Source: Kiritimatiellia bacterium | Lineage (GTDB): Bacteria; Verrucomicrobiota; Kiritimatiellia; RFP12; UBA1067 | Direction: 5' to 3' | DNA length: 63,072 nucleotides | Assembly (NCBI GenBank): GCA_017405115.1 | Contig: JAFRBA010000045.1 | Location: forward strand, 1 to 63,072 | Shown here: piece after piece, positions 6,452 to 15,226 of the stretch | Layout: every line of letters starts with the position of its first letter | Numbering within the stretch: the first letter of the stretch is position 1 | Made by a program: the position numbers and the translations under genes | Notes under the pieces: generated by a model | Told to the model about the DNA's origin: nothing | The model's input: only the letters and a program-made list of their open reading frames with translations | The model's database searches: none

Positions 6452-7738
6452 ATGGCCGCGCCCGTCGTCAACTTCGCCGACTACATATCCCCGGTCTTCG
6501 ACCCCGTGATCGAGGACATGATGGACTTCCGCCACGACCAGTATTTTCTCGGCGGCGGGCGCGGGTGCTTCAAGTCCACCACCATGTCGGCGCGGTCGTA
6601 CATGGGCATCCTCGCCGATCCCGACGCCAACGTGGTCGTCTTCCGCAAGGTGAAGGACACGATAGCCGGGACGGTCTACGCCCGCTACCTGAAAACGGCT
6701 ACGGACTTGGGGCTGACGCGCTGGTTCCGCTTCAAGACCTCGCCGCACTCCATCCTGTTCATCAACCGCAACGGCGACCCGCAAGAGGTTCGCTTTCTCG
6801 GACTCGACAAGATCGACAAGTCGAAGTCACAGGAGTTCGCGCACGGCTACTGCCAGATCGCGCACTTCGAGGAGCTTGACCAGTTCTCCGGGTGGGACGA
6901 GGTTCACAACGTGCTGGAGACGCTGGGGCGCGGCGGGCCCCGGTTCCAGATGGTCGGGACGTACAACCCGCCGGAGTCGCTTTCGTCGTGGGTGAACGTG
7001 GAGGCGAGGAATCCCCATCCGGGGCGGCTCGTCAACATCACGGACTACACGATGCACCCCCGCGAGCTACAGGAGAGGTGGCTTGGTGCGCCGTTCCTCC
7101 GCGAGGCGGAGCACATAAAGGCGACGCAGCCGGAGAAGTACCGCCACGTCTACCTCGGAGAGCCTACGGGGACGGGCGGCGAGGTGTTCCGCAACGTCAC
7201 GATCCGCCGCATCACGCAAGAGGAGCGCGACGGCTTCCGCGTCCTCCGCAACGGGATGGACTTCGGCTTCACGAACGACCCGACTGCGCTTGTGCAATGT
7301 GCCTACGACCGCCGCGACCGCCGCCTCTTCATCTTCCGGGCGCAGGGCGGCTGCGGGATGTTCGAGGAGCAGATTTTCAACGACCTCATCAAGGCGAACG
7401 GCCTCACGTCGCAGTACATCATCTGCGACTGGGGCAACGGTGGCGACCGCGTTATCAAGAAGCTGATCTACCTCGGCGCGAGGGGCTGCAAGCCGTGCTA
7501 CAAGCGTCCGGGCTACGTCGAGTATTCTATGGGGTGGCTGCGCGGCCTCCGGGAGATCGTCATTGACCCCGTGGACGCCAAGCCAGCCGCCGACGAGTTC
7601 ACCCTGTACGAGTTCGACAAGTTCCGCGACGGCACTCTCCGCAACGAGTACCCGGACAGGAACAACCATTGGATCGACGCGACGCGCTACGCGATGGAGG
7701 ACGAGATACGCTTCGCCGAGCGGGCGCGTGTCTACTGA
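6452..7738 (+). CDS. terL: Terminase large subunit (PBSX-type), 428 aa
   Basis: The Walker A motif GGGRGCFKST occurs at about residue 34, followed by the ATPase core with an FEELDQF Walker-B-like segment and a TYNPPES coupling motif. The C-terminal nuclease domain begins at GMDFGFTNDPTAL (an RNase H-like Asp) and includes CDWGNGGDRVI and NHWIDATRYAM, whose Asp residues would bind metal. Length and motifs agree with PBSX/SPP1-type terminases. It translocates DNA into the prohead and cuts it. It lies between the small subunit and the portal gene. Confidence 0.92.
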   Translation: MAAPVVNFADYISPVFDPVIEDMMDFRHDQYFLGGGRGCFKSTTMSARSYMGILADPDANVVVFRKVKDTIAGTVYARYLKTATDLGLTRWFRFKTSPHSILFINRNGDPQEVRFLGLDKIDKSKSQEFAHGYCQIAHFEELDQFSGWDEVHNVLETLGRGGPRFQMVGTYNPPESLSSWVNVEARNPHPGRLVNITDYTMHPRELQERWLGAPFLREAEHIKATQPEKYRHVYLGEPTGTGGEVFRNVTIRRITQEERDGFRVLRNGMDFGFTNDPTALVQCAYDRRDRRLFIFRAQGGCGMFEEQIFNDLIKANGLTSQYIICDWGNGGDRVIKKLIYLGARGCKPCYKRPGYVEYSMGWLRGLREIVIDPVDAKPAADEFTLYEFDKFRDGTLRNEYPDRNNHWIDATRYAMEDEIRFAERARVY

Positions 7739-7743
7739 CGGGC

Positions 7744-7760
7744 TGACTACGCGGCTAATA
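7744..7760 (+). promoter_or_regulatory. Copy 2 of the conserved phage motif
   Basis: TGACTACGCGGCTAATA lies in the 36-base gap between the terminase and portal genes, ending 15 bases before the portal ATG. It shares the TGACT and CGGCTA blocks with the other copies. Confidence 0.55.
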
Positions 7761-7774
7761 TCGGGAGACCACCT

Positions 7775-9280
7775 ATGGCAAAAGACATCACGACACGCAA
7801 GCATCCGCTCTATGCGGCGCGGTTCCAGCAGATCGTCCGCAACAGGCTGGCGATAGACGGCGGACGCCCGTATATCGAGGCGCGTCTTCAACGTGCGCCG
7901 AACGAAACCGACGTGTCTTGGGAGGGGACGGACGACGGCGTGGTGGGGCGCAAGGATCGCGCCTGTCTCGTAAACGACGCCGGGCGCATCGCCCAGAAGA
8001 TAAACCAGTACCTCTTCAAGGCCCCGGCGACGCGCAAGGGCGCGGACGATAGCTTCGTCAGCAACTGCGACGGGAGCGGCAAGTCCGTTGCGCAGTTCAT
8101 GGAGGACGTTTCGACCGCGATCACCGCCGCCGGATGGTGCTGGCTACAGGTTGACCGCAACCCGCAGGAGTTCGACGAGGCGGGCAACCCCATCGGCTAC
8201 ACTCTGGAGACCGCGAGGGAGAACCCCGTCAAGTGGCGGCTCTGGGAGGCTCTGGACGTCACGGACTGGCACATCGACGACGACGGGGAGATTCGCTGGC
8301 TTATCACCCGGTCGTTCAAGCGAGTGGACGGAAACCCCTACAAGGAGGGGAAGGACGTTGAGATATACACCCTGTACCACAAGGAGGAGGACGGCAGGGT
8401 GTACGTCACGGAAAAGGCCATGAAGACCGCCGACGGGCTGGTGCTTCGCCAGCGCGTCGCCATACCCGGCCTCGAAAAAGTGCCGTTCGTCCTTGTCGGG
8501 CGCATCAGCGGACGGCCTTGGTGGTTCGACGACGTGGAGAACATCCAATGCCAGATACTAAACCTCGACTCCCTGCACAACGAGACGCTTACCAACGGCG
8601 TCTACCCGCAGCTGGTCGTGCCGTACTCCCTGCTGCAATCCCTCGACGTTGACCTGAAACTGGAGAAGGTCGGCCAGAAGGAGCGCGTGAAGGTGCAGCG
8701 CGAACTCATCAAGGGCCGGAGCAACCCCCTGTTTGAGGACGCGGAGGATCGCGGCACGACGCGCTACATCCAGCCGAACGCTGGCGACCTGTCGCAGATC
8801 GTGAACGAGGCCAACCGCAAGCGCGGCCTACTCTTCGACATGGCCGGGCTTTCCCTGTTCAACAAGGAGACGCGCCAGATACAGACTGCGGAATCCAAGC
8901 AGTTCGACCAGCTGGACACCAACTCCACGCTGGGCAACCGTGCGCTCCTCCTCCAGACGGCGGAGAGGCAGCTTGTCGAAATGTCCGCCATGTTCGACGG
9001 CGTTTTCGCGAAGTACGATCCCGTCTACCCGACGAAGTTCGACGTGATCGACACAGAGGCCCTGTCCTCGACATTGCAGACCATCGGCAACCTCCCGGAC
9101 ATTCCGCCGAAGATGAAGAAGATGATCCTCCGCGCAGCCCTGCGCATCGTGCGCGAGACTGGCGGGTGCGACGACGGCGACTACGACGAGGCATTGAAGG
9201 AGATCGACGCTTTGAGCGACGAGCAGCTTACGGGGCGTCTCCCAGACCTCTTCAACAGGGACGAGGGCGGGAACGCTTGA
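7775..9280 (+). CDS. Phage portal protein, 501 aa
   Basis: Position directly after the large terminase and before the scaffold, and length near 500, fit a portal. The N-terminal part (RFQQIVRNRLAIDGG, NQYLFKAPA) and the middle (VPFVLVGR, LDSLHNETLTNGVYPQLVV) resemble SPP1- or DUF4055-type portals; the segment ESKQFDQLDTNSTLGNRALL fits the long helix that lines the channel. Twelve copies would form the DNA entry ring. The stop codon TGA lies inside the next copy of the conserved motif. Confidence 0.8.
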   Translation: MAKDITTRKHPLYAARFQQIVRNRLAIDGGRPYIEARLQRAPNETDVSWEGTDDGVVGRKDRACLVNDAGRIAQKINQYLFKAPATRKGADDSFVSNCDGSGKSVAQFMEDVSTAITAAGWCWLQVDRNPQEFDEAGNPIGYTLETARENPVKWRLWEALDVTDWHIDDDGEIRWLITRSFKRVDGNPYKEGKDVEIYTLYHKEEDGRVYVTEKAMKTADGLVLRQRVAIPGLEKVPFVLVGRISGRPWWFDDVENIQCQILNLDSLHNETLTNGVYPQLVVPYSLLQSLDVDLKLEKVGQKERVKVQRELIKGRSNPLFEDAEDRGTTRYIQPNAGDLSQIVNEANRKRGLLFDMAGLSLFNKETRQIQTAESKQFDQLDTNSTLGNRALLLQTAERQLVEMSAMFDGVFAKYDPVYPTKFDVIDTEALSSTLQTIGNLPDIPPKMKKMILRAALRIVRETGGCDDGDYDEALKEIDALSDEQLTGRLPDLFNRDEGGNA

Positions 9281-9295
9281 CTTGTCGGCTACTTT
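9277..9295 (+). promoter_or_regulatory. Copy 3 of the conserved phage motif
   Basis: TTGACTTGTCGGCTACTTT overlaps the portal stop codon and is followed by a 98-base gap with no gene before the scaffold. The 103-base distance from its core to the ATG at 9394 is the longest of the six copies. The gap holds no other feature I can recognise. Confidence 0.6.
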
Positions 9296-9393
9296 TGCGG
9301 GGAACGCGCACACCCGCCCACTTTGGGGAAGCTGCGTGAACAAAAGCCCACACGGCGGGCGAACAAAGAGCCGCGACCGAAGGAACACCGAAG

Positions 9394-10059
9394 ATGAAAC
9401 TGAAAGACATACTGGCGAAAGTCGTCAAGGGCGACGCGCTGACCGACGAGGAAAAGAAGTTCATCGGCGACTACGACGAGCAGAAAGTCCTTGACGCGGC
9501 GGCGTCCGCAGCCCGGAAGAAAGCCGAGACCGAGCGCGACGCGCTGAAAGGCGAGGTCGAGAAGCTGACCAAAGACCTTGAAGACGCGAAGACGCAGGGA
9601 GCGGCTGGAAACGACACCATCGCCAAGTTGCAGAAGGACGTTGCAGCCCTGATGAAGTCCAACAAGGAGAGCCAGGACAAACTCGCGGCACAGGCCCGTA
9701 CCGAGGCGATCCGTAAGGCGATGGGGGAGGCGAAGGTCGTCTGCGCGAAGGGAATCTCGCAAGCCCTGTTCGACAATGCCGTGAGTGCGGCGTTCAACGG
9801 GGTGGACATGGAAAACGCGGATGTTGTGAAGGCCACGATTGACACGTTCAAGCGCGACAACCCGGCGATGATCTCCGTTGACGGAATCGGTGGACCGGGG
9901 CAGAAGGGACAGCCGGGCGAACTCGGCAAGTGGACGGGGGACAACCCCTTCTCCAAAAAGACCTTCAACCTCACCAAAGGTATCGAACTCATGAAGTCCA
10001 ACCCGGAACAGGCAAAGGCGTTGCAAGCCGAGGCGGCGAAGGAAGCAGCCCAGCAGTAG
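9394..10059 (+). CDS. Phage scaffolding protein, 221 aa
   Basis: A long coiled coil (residues about 30-105: ARKKAETERDALKGEVEKL and similar) is followed by a small C-terminal domain with NPFSKKTFNLTKGIELMKS, a segment typical of capsid scaffolds in which a helix-rich tail contacts the coat. It lies between the portal and capsid genes, the usual place. It guides prohead assembly and is then removed. The ATG at 9394 follows AAGGAACACCGAAG. Confidence 0.82.
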   Translation: MKLKDILAKVVKGDALTDEEKKFIGDYDEQKVLDAAASAARKKAETERDALKGEVEKLTKDLEDAKTQGAAGNDTIAKLQKDVAALMKSNKESQDKLAAQARTEAIRKAMGEAKVVCAKGISQALFDNAVSAAFNGVDMENADVVKATIDTFKRDNPAMISVDGIGGPGQKGQPGELGKWTGDNPFSKKTFNLTKGIELMKSNPEQAKALQAEAAKEAAQQ

Positions 10060-10094
10060 ACGCGGCCCGTTCCACAACAAGGAACTGAAAGAAC

Positions 10095-11063
10095 ATGACC
10101 AAGATTGCAGACCTCATCCTGAACCCCCTGTTCACGGAGTATTTCCAGCGGGACATGGTGGAACGCTCCAACCTTCTCCAGTCCGGCATTGCCGCGACCG
10201 ACGAGGTGATTGCGCGGCGTTGCGCCGCTGCTGGCGTCTCCGGGAAGACGGTTGATATGCCGTTCTTCAACTCGCTCGACGGCGCGTCCGACGACGAGGT
10301 GCTGGCGGAGGACACCGCGCTCACGCCCGACAAGATCGACGCCAACAAGGACGTTGCCGTCATCTGCCGTCGCGGCAAGGCGTTCGCCGTGACCGACCTC
10401 GCGAAGGATCTCTCCGGCGAAGACCCGATGGCCGCGATCAGCAACCACCTCGCCGCCTACTGGAACAAAATGCGCCAGAAGCGGCTGATGAAGGTGCTGG
10501 ACGGCGTTTTCGGGCGCAACGTCGCCGTCGATTCGTCCAGCCTCGTCCTCGACCTGTCGGAGAACACGATGGGCAAGAGCGACATCATGCTCGGTGCGCA
10601 GCTGCTCGGCGACCGCAAGAGCGAGCTGACGGGTATCATCATGAACTCGGCGGTGGAGACGTACCTTGCGGGCCTCGACACGAACGCCTCGCTGTACCGC
10701 GCCTCCGACGCGGCGGCGGTGCTTCCGAAGTACAACGGGCGCGACATCGTGATCGACGACAACTGCCCGTACGATCCCACCACGGGCGTCACGACAATCT
10801 ACCTCTTCGGACGCGGCGCAATCGCGCTGAACCCCGTCCCGGAGGCCGTGCCGTTTGAGACCGACCGCGAGAAGCTCAAGGGCAATGACATCCTCATTTC
10901 CCGCATCGCGGACATCTGCCACCTTCGCGGCTACAAGTGGACGGGAACCCCTGTCGGGGTCACGCCCACCAACGCGGAGCTTGGCACTTCGTCCAACTGG
11001 GCGCGTGTCTACACGGCGAAGGAGATTCGCTGCGTGAAGCTAGTCGTCAAGATCGCCGCCTGA
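10095..11063 (+). CDS. Major capsid protein, 322 aa
   Basis: Size, position after the scaffold gene and features such as TDEVIARR near residue 35, DKIDANKDVAVICRRGKAFAVTD, AYWNKMRQKRLMKVLDGVFG (spine helix) and a C-terminal ATP-like beta region fit a HK97-fold coat protein. No N-terminal protease-cleaved delta domain is evident, consistent with a separate scaffold. The ATG at 10095 follows ACAAGGAACTGAAAGAAC. It would form the capsid shell. Confidence 0.82.
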   Translation: MTKIADLILNPLFTEYFQRDMVERSNLLQSGIAATDEVIARRCAAAGVSGKTVDMPFFNSLDGASDDEVLAEDTALTPDKIDANKDVAVICRRGKAFAVTDLAKDLSGEDPMAAISNHLAAYWNKMRQKRLMKVLDGVFGRNVAVDSSSLVLDLSENTMGKSDIMLGAQLLGDRKSELTGIIMNSAVETYLAGLDTNASLYRASDAAAVLPKYNGRDIVIDDNCPYDPTTGVTTIYLFGRGAIALNPVPEAVPFETDREKLKGNDILISRIADICHLRGYKWTGTPVGVTPTNAELGTSSNWARVYTAKEIRCVKLVVKIAA

Positions 11064-11143
11064 TGTCAGCAGTCCGGGTGTGGCGCGGCTTCTGGGGAGG
11101 CCCGCCCGCTCGGGCTGCGCACTTTCCAATGGAGGCAAAAACG

Positions 11144-11740
11144 ATGAAACGCACACTTCTCGCGGCTATCGCGTTCATGCTTGCGTCTGCGACCTTCGCA
11201 GCCAACGAGGGCATCTACCTCATGGCGGAAGCTCTCGACGGGGAGGCCGTCCGTCAGGAGCTGGCCGCTGCGCCTCGTCTGGCGGCGATGTGGAACGCAC
11301 ACGCAATGGGCGCGGCAAGCGTCAGCAACGTCGCTGCGCAGACGTACACGGGCTCCGCCATCACGCCGACGCCCGCCGTCAAGCTCAACGGCACTACGTT
11401 GACCGCAGGGACGGACTTCACCTTCTCGTATTCGTCAAACACCAACGCCGGGTTCGCGACCATCTACATGACGGCGGCGAAAGCGGGTCTGTTCGGTGTG
11501 GCGAAGCGGAGGTTTGAGATCGTCCCTGCCGACATAAGCGCAGCCGTGTTCGGCTCAATCTCTGCGTCCACAAACGCAACGCCCACGCCCACGGTCACGC
11601 TGGGCGGGACTACGCTGGTGAACGACAGGGACTTCAAGTTCGCCTACGTCTACAGCGGGGTGACAAACGTGTTCGCGGTAGGCATCGGCAACTACACGGG
11701 CTCCGCATACACAAACTTCGTGATAACCGCAGGGCAGTAG
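11144..11740 (+). CDS. Ig-like phage protein with a Sec signal peptide, 198 aa
   Basis: Residues 1-20 are a clear signal peptide (KR, a hydrophobic run, then ATFA-AN). Two bacterial Ig-like repeats follow: the first around YTGSAITPTPAVKLNGTTL and the second around NATPTPTVTLGGTTLVNDRD, each ending in a Tyr-rich strand. The ATG follows CAATGGAGG. Head-module neighbours often encode capsid decorations with Ig domains, but these do not normally carry export signals. It may be a prophage-encoded surface protein or a decoration with a hydrophobic tail. Confidence is high that it is a gene, low for its role. Confidence 0.75.
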   Translation: MKRTLLAAIAFMLASATFAANEGIYLMAEALDGEAVRQELAAAPRLAAMWNAHAMGAASVSNVAAQTYTGSAITPTPAVKLNGTTLTAGTDFTFSYSSNTNAGFATIYMTAAKAGLFGVAKRRFEIVPADISAAVFGSISASTNATPTPTVTLGGTTLVNDRDFKFAYVYSGVTNVFAVGIGNYTGSAYTNFVITAGQ

Positions 11741-11812
11741 CCCCGGCATCGCGTCCCGGACGTGCGCCTGTCGCCGTCCGGGGCGCACACCCAAAACCAC
11801 ACTACACACCAA

Positions 11813-12232
11813 ATGGTAGCACAGACTTTGATCGCGGCATTAGCCGTGGCGCAGAAGAAGGACGCCGAGGAGCGGGCGCGGCGCGAGGCCAAGGATGATT
11901 TCAAGGGACGTTTCCGCATGGTGTTCGGGAAGCCCGCTGACGGACGCGAGGAGGCCCCTGCGGGGAACACGGCGAAGCCGCCGCCGGACGAGACGATCTG
12001 GGAGGACGACGGAGACGCGCCGCCCGAACGTCTGCCGGACAGCGCGAACGTGGACGACGCGGCGGGGAAGCCACCGCCGGAGGAACCGCCGCCACCGCCG
12101 GAGGAACCGCCGCAACCGCCGGAGGAACCGCCGCCACCGCCCGCGCCGAAGCCTACGCCGAAGCCGGGAAAGCCCGCCAAGCGCACGGGAGCCGCGAAGC
12201 GCACTGCGAAGGGGAAAGAACGCAAGAAATGA
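11813..12232 (+). CDS. Pro/Glu-rich head-module protein, 139 aa
   Basis: An N-terminal helical part (about 40 residues, charged) is followed by an acidic linker and a run of PPEEPPPP-type repeats (residues about 85-110), then a Lys/Arg/Ala tail. This low-complexity composition implies an extended, disordered connector. It precedes the head-tail connector gene and overlaps it by 4 bases (ATGA). The leader upstream (11791-11802) contains CCAAAACCACAC, complementary to the proposed small RNA at 27410. No family is recognised. Confidence 0.65.
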   Translation: MVAQTLIAALAVAQKKDAEERARREAKDDFKGRFRMVFGKPADGREEAPAGNTAKPPPDETIWEDDGDAPPERLPDSANVDDAAGKPPPEEPPPPPEEPPQPPEEPPPPPAPKPTPKPGKPAKRTGAAKRTAKGKERKK

Positions 12233-12612
12233 TAAACGTCGAAGGAGCGGCGGCGTATTTCGCCGGGACTACGCTTTCGCAGGTCTGGGGGCAGTATTCC
12301 GGGCAGCAGAAGGAAGCGGCCATCGAAATGGCGAAGCGCGAGTTTGGCCGCGCCCTTGGCCGTCCCCTTCGCGAGGACGAGCCGCCCTACCAGATCGGCG
12401 ACGCCGTGCGCGAGGAGTTCGCGGCTTATGAACAGGCTGTCTATACCCTGTTGAGAGACGCGCAGCCGAACGTCGGAGGTTCCGCCGTCCCGTCGCTCGA
12501 TCAGGACGACCAGAAATCCCCGGCGTACACTCTGGCGGGGGCGAAGGGCCAATGGTCGCCACGCGCCCTGTCGTGGCTGGGCAAGATCAGCGTGATTGCA
12601 CGTAATGGGTAG
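12229..12612 (+). CDS. Probable head-tail connector or head completion protein, 127 aa
   Basis: A small helical protein with NVEGAAAYFAGT and a four-helix pattern (KEAAIEMAKREFGRAL, VREEFAAYEQAVYTLL), as in gp6/gp15-like connector proteins that attach to the portal. Its place between capsid and MuF-type genes supports this. It overlaps both neighbours by 4-8 bases. The call rests on position and helical layout rather than a diagnostic motif. Confidence 0.55.
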   Translation: MINVEGAAAYFAGTTLSQVWGQYSGQQKEAAIEMAKREFGRALGRPLREDEPPYQIGDAVREEFAAYEQAVYTLLRDAQPNVGGSAVPSLDQDDQKSPAYTLAGAKGQWSPRALSWLGKISVIARNG

Positions 12613-13852
12613 CAGCCCCATCCCGGAGCAGCTGCGGCAGCTCGTCCGCAAGGCCGACGCGAACGCCGTAAAGGCCGACGCCGTGGTGCGCGAGGCGATC
12701 CGCGACATACGCGGTGCGCTGGCCGTCGCCGCCACCGACGAGCCCGTGGCGACCTCTGCGGCGGCGAGGGAGAGGCTTTTCGCCCGCATCCGGGTGAGGA
12801 TGGCGAAGCTCGCAAAGCGTCTCGACGACCTGATAAGGGCGTCCATGAACTACGCCGGGAAGCTGGCGGCTGACAGGGCATCCGAGGAGACGGGGCTACA
12901 GGTGCGCTACTCAAAGCGACACGCCGACGAGGTGTGCGCCCTCCTCTCCCCGGCGCAGAGCGAGAACCTTGCCGCCGTGTTCACCGACAACATGGCGAAG
13001 CGCGTCATAGGGTCGCTGCGCACGGCGGTGGTGTCCGCGTTTCAGGAGAACGCCGTCGCCGGGGGCACGTTGAAGGGTCTCGCCAGCGCGATCAACAGGA
13101 AGTGGCAGCGGGCGGCGAGGCGCAGCGAGGTCTTCCAGTTCAGGGACGCGGGCGGGCGCATCTGGGACACGCGCACGTACATGGCGATGAACACGCGGAC
13201 GAACGCCATGCGGCTCTACAACGATCTCCTCGTCGAGAACATCGCCAAGGCGACCGGGAGCGACCTTGTGCGCGTCTCTCGCGGCGGCGACCCGCATTGC
13301 GGTGGATGCCGCCCGTGGGAGGGCATGATCCTCTCCGTGGCCGGGGAGACCGAGGGACTGCCGACATACGACGAGGCAAAGGCGGCGGGGCTGTTCCACC
13401 CGAACTGCACACATACGCTGGAGTACGTCGATCCCGTGGCGGACGCGGACGAGATAGAGTTGCAGCGCGGCTTCCCGGTCGGGGAGGACGAGGCGACGGA
13501 CGAGCGGGCGGCGGAGGCCAGACGCTACAGGATCGACCAGCAACGGTACGTCAACCAAGGCTTGACGAAGGAACAGGCGAGGATCAGGACAGACCGCGAC
13601 AATCTGGAGGACGAGCTGCGGCATGGCCTTGTCGTGGGGAACGCCAAGGAGATCGTGGACGGACTCACCGACGAGCAGGTGGAGGCGTTGTGTCCGGGCG
13701 GCAGACCGCCGGAGTTCACGCCGACAAAGGGCACGAAGAAGAACCCAGACCCGGAGCGGTGGAATCACGGAACGAGGGGCGGGGTCATACACATCAGCCG
13801 CAACACGACGGCGGAGCACTTGGTCGAGGTCGCGCTTGCGCCGGGGCGATGA
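12605..13852 (+). CDS. MuF/SPP1 gp7-like minor head protein, 415 aa
   Basis: A long helical N-terminal part is followed by the MuF-type core: AMNTRTNAMRLYND, then a Cys/His centre GGDPHCGGCRPWEG and the closing FHPNCTHTLEYVDP, where Cys and His would bind metal. These residues are hallmarks of minor capsid proteins injected with DNA. The C-terminal 110 residues form an extension ending abruptly in NTTAEHLVEVALAPGR, where related proteins often continue into a peptidase-like or toxin domain. I use the ATG at 12605; a TTG nine bases earlier is possible. Confidence 0.75.
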   Translation: MGSSPIPEQLRQLVRKADANAVKADAVVREAIRDIRGALAVAATDEPVATSAAARERLFARIRVRMAKLAKRLDDLIRASMNYAGKLAADRASEETGLQVRYSKRHADEVCALLSPAQSENLAAVFTDNMAKRVIGSLRTAVVSAFQENAVAGGTLKGLASAINRKWQRAARRSEVFQFRDAGGRIWDTRTYMAMNTRTNAMRLYNDLLVENIAKATGSDLVRVSRGGDPHCGGCRPWEGMILSVAGETEGLPTYDEAKAAGLFHPNCTHTLEYVDPVADADEIELQRGFPVGEDEATDERAAEARRYRIDQQRYVNQGLTKEQARIRTDRDNLEDELRHGLVVGNAKEIVDGLTDEQVEALCPGGRPPEFTPTKGTKKNPDPERWNHGTRGGVIHISRNTTAEHLVEVALAPGR

Positions 13853-13868
13853 ACGGCCCTGCGCACCG

Positions 13869-14075
13869 TCACTTCGTGATTGCGACGATGATCTGTCCGA
13901 CGAGATACAGCGCGACGATGACGACGATGACGCATCCGGCCATATGCACGGGGTCGTGCCGTGGATTAAAGGCGTTCGCCTTTTTGGTCTTCGTGAATGG
14001 CCGTCCGCACTTCGGGCAAGCCTCTGCGGCGGATGACACCATGTGCCCGCAGTCTTTGCATCTTATCAACGCCAT
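13869..14075 (-). CDS. Moron: zinc ribbon plus one membrane helix, 68 aa
   Basis: The protein starts with a zinc ribbon (RCKDCGHMVS, then ACPKCGRP), followed by a basic linker and a single hydrophobic helix (AGCVIVVIVALYLVGQIIVAI). Zinc-ribbon membrane proteins of this layout are common in bacterial genomes. It is the only reverse-strand gene in the phage region, is preceded by AGGAAACCG and has its own extended -10 promoter. This is the layout of a moron, a gene carried by the prophage and expressed in the lysogen. Its role is unknown. Confidence 0.8.
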   Translation of the reverse strand: MALIRCKDCGHMVSSAAEACPKCGRPFTKTKKANAFNPRHDPVHMAGCVIVVIVALYLVGQIIVAITK

Positions 14076-14118
14076 GTTCGGTTTCCTGTTTCTGGTTCGC
14101 GAGGTCTTATGCTGCGGC

Positions 14119-14148
14119 ATTATAGCACAATCCCCGACCGCCCCACAA
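14119..14148 (-). promoter_or_regulatory. Promoter for the moron gene
   Basis: On the minus strand TTGTGG (14148-14143) and TATAAT (14124-14119) are separated by 18 bases, with a TGC extended -10 directly before TATAAT. The start codon lies 44 bases downstream. Nothing else in the 13,853-14,246 interval needs such a promoter. Confidence 0.7.
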
Positions 14149-14224
14149 CCGCACATGAAGCCAAAGAAGCACCCTTCCATACCCGGACTCGTCAGGGTCG
14201 ATCCGCTGCGCGGGGTGATTGCGG

Positions 14225-14242
14225 TTGACTTTTCGGCTATTT
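14225..14242 (+). promoter_or_regulatory. Copy 4 of the conserved phage motif
   Basis: TTGACTTTTCGGCTATTT ends only four bases before the ATG at 14247 and there is no ribosome-binding site between them. If the motif is a promoter, the transcript would be nearly or fully leaderless, or the gene could be read from upstream. Confidence 0.55.
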
Positions 14243-14246
14243 GCAG

Positions 14247-14738
14247 ATGGTTGGAGAAGTCACAGTACAGGGCATTGCAGAACTTGAACGGATGTTCCGC
14301 AGGGCCGGGGCCGTTGCGGCGGAGGTCGCAGGGCGCGGTCTCGTTCGGTGCGGGCTTCTCGCGCAGAGAGAGGCCATTGCGAACGCCCCGCGTTCTCCGA
14401 CGAAGGCCGAGTTTTCGTCGACGCTGAAACGGAAGAAGCAGACAGACCGAAAGGACTTCTTCCCCGGCGGGCTGGAGAAGTCGATAGAGACGTACTACGA
14501 CAAGGAGAAGATGGCCGTCGTGGTGTGCGTCCGGGAGAACTCCTATGCGGCGAAGTATGCGAGGAGGATTCACGACGAGAAGGGCCGGACGTGGCGCAAC
14601 CGGGGCCCCGGCACGGTGGCCAAGGGCGACAGGGCGGACGACAAGTTCATAGAGCGGGCGATCCGCGACAACGAGGGCGCGTTTCTTGAAATCCTCACCG
14701 ACGAGTTCAGAAAGGCTATAGGAGGAATCGGCAGATGA
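14247..14738 (+). CDS. Head-tail joining / HK97 gp10-like protein, 163 aa
   Basis: Features of the HK97 gp10-like family are visible: an N-terminal helix with GIAELERMFRRAG, a central APRSPTKAE..STL region, then strands (MAVVVCVRENSYAAKYARRIHDEKG) and a C-terminal helix. Such proteins join head and tail. Its start is uncertain: ATG at 14247 (used here) or TTG at 14241. It overlaps the next gene by 4 bases. Confidence 0.7.
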   Translation: MVGEVTVQGIAELERMFRRAGAVAAEVAGRGLVRCGLLAQREAIANAPRSPTKAEFSSTLKRKKQTDRKDFFPGGLEKSIETYYDKEKMAVVVCVRENSYAAKYARRIHDEKGRTWRNRGPGTVAKGDRADDKFIERAIRDNEGAFLEILTDEFRKAIGGIGR

Positions 14739-15226
14739 ACCCCAACGACTACGAGGGATCGCTTGAACAGGCGGAGTACGCCTGTTTTGCGGAGCTGGTG
14801 CGCGTTCTGGAGCTACAGGAGGGCAAGACGGCCACCATCGGCGCAACGCTGGGGCATCCCGACAGCATGGTATGGCGCATGGCTGGCCTCGGCACGGGCG
14901 ACACCATGACGTTCCCCGCGTCCGCGCACCACTTCCGGGGCGTCCTCGACCTGTACAACCGCGACCGACCCACGCTGCAACGCTGGATCATGCGGCTCAT
15001 ATCGCACTTCCCGCAGAACCACGCCTACAACCGCGACGCCGCGCCGAGGGAGGAGGCGAACATCGTGCATTTCAGGATCGCGCCGGAGCGCAATGCCGTC
15101 GGCGAGGTCAAGCCCACGACTGCGGAGACCACCAACTCCGGCCCCGTGCCGACGTGGACAGTCCGCGTCGTGTTCGATGTCGTCTTTATCGCAGACCCCG
15201 ACTACCGGGAGTCCCCTTCCGTTTGA
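14735..15226 (+). CDS. Probable tail completion/terminator protein, 163 aa
   Basis: The gene sits between the head-tail joining and tail tube genes, where tail terminators are encoded. The protein is mixed alpha/beta with a C-terminal strand-rich part (TWTVRVVFDVVFIADPDYRE), as in tail terminator folds. The Pro/Asn/Arg-rich central part is unlike any family I can name with certainty. The stop TGA is part of copy 5 of the conserved motif. Confidence 0.5.
   Translation: MNPNDYEGSLEQAEYACFAELVRVLELQEGKTATIGATLGHPDSMVWRMAGLGTGDTMTFPASAHHFRGVLDLYNRDRPTLQRWIMRLISHFPQNHAYNRDAAPREEANIVHFRIAPERNAVGEVKPTTAETTNSGPVPTWTVRVVFDVVFIADPDYRESPSV

Noticed and set aside
9277..9305. The TTGACT of the conserved phage motif as an ordinary sigma-70 -35
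   Set aside because: No -10-like sequence lies 16-18 bases downstream in copies 3 and 5, and the conservation continues through CGGCTA instead.
9471..10922. A 483-codon reverse frame across scaffold and capsid genes
   Set aside because: It spans two well supported structural genes and has no recognisable domain or ribosome-binding site.
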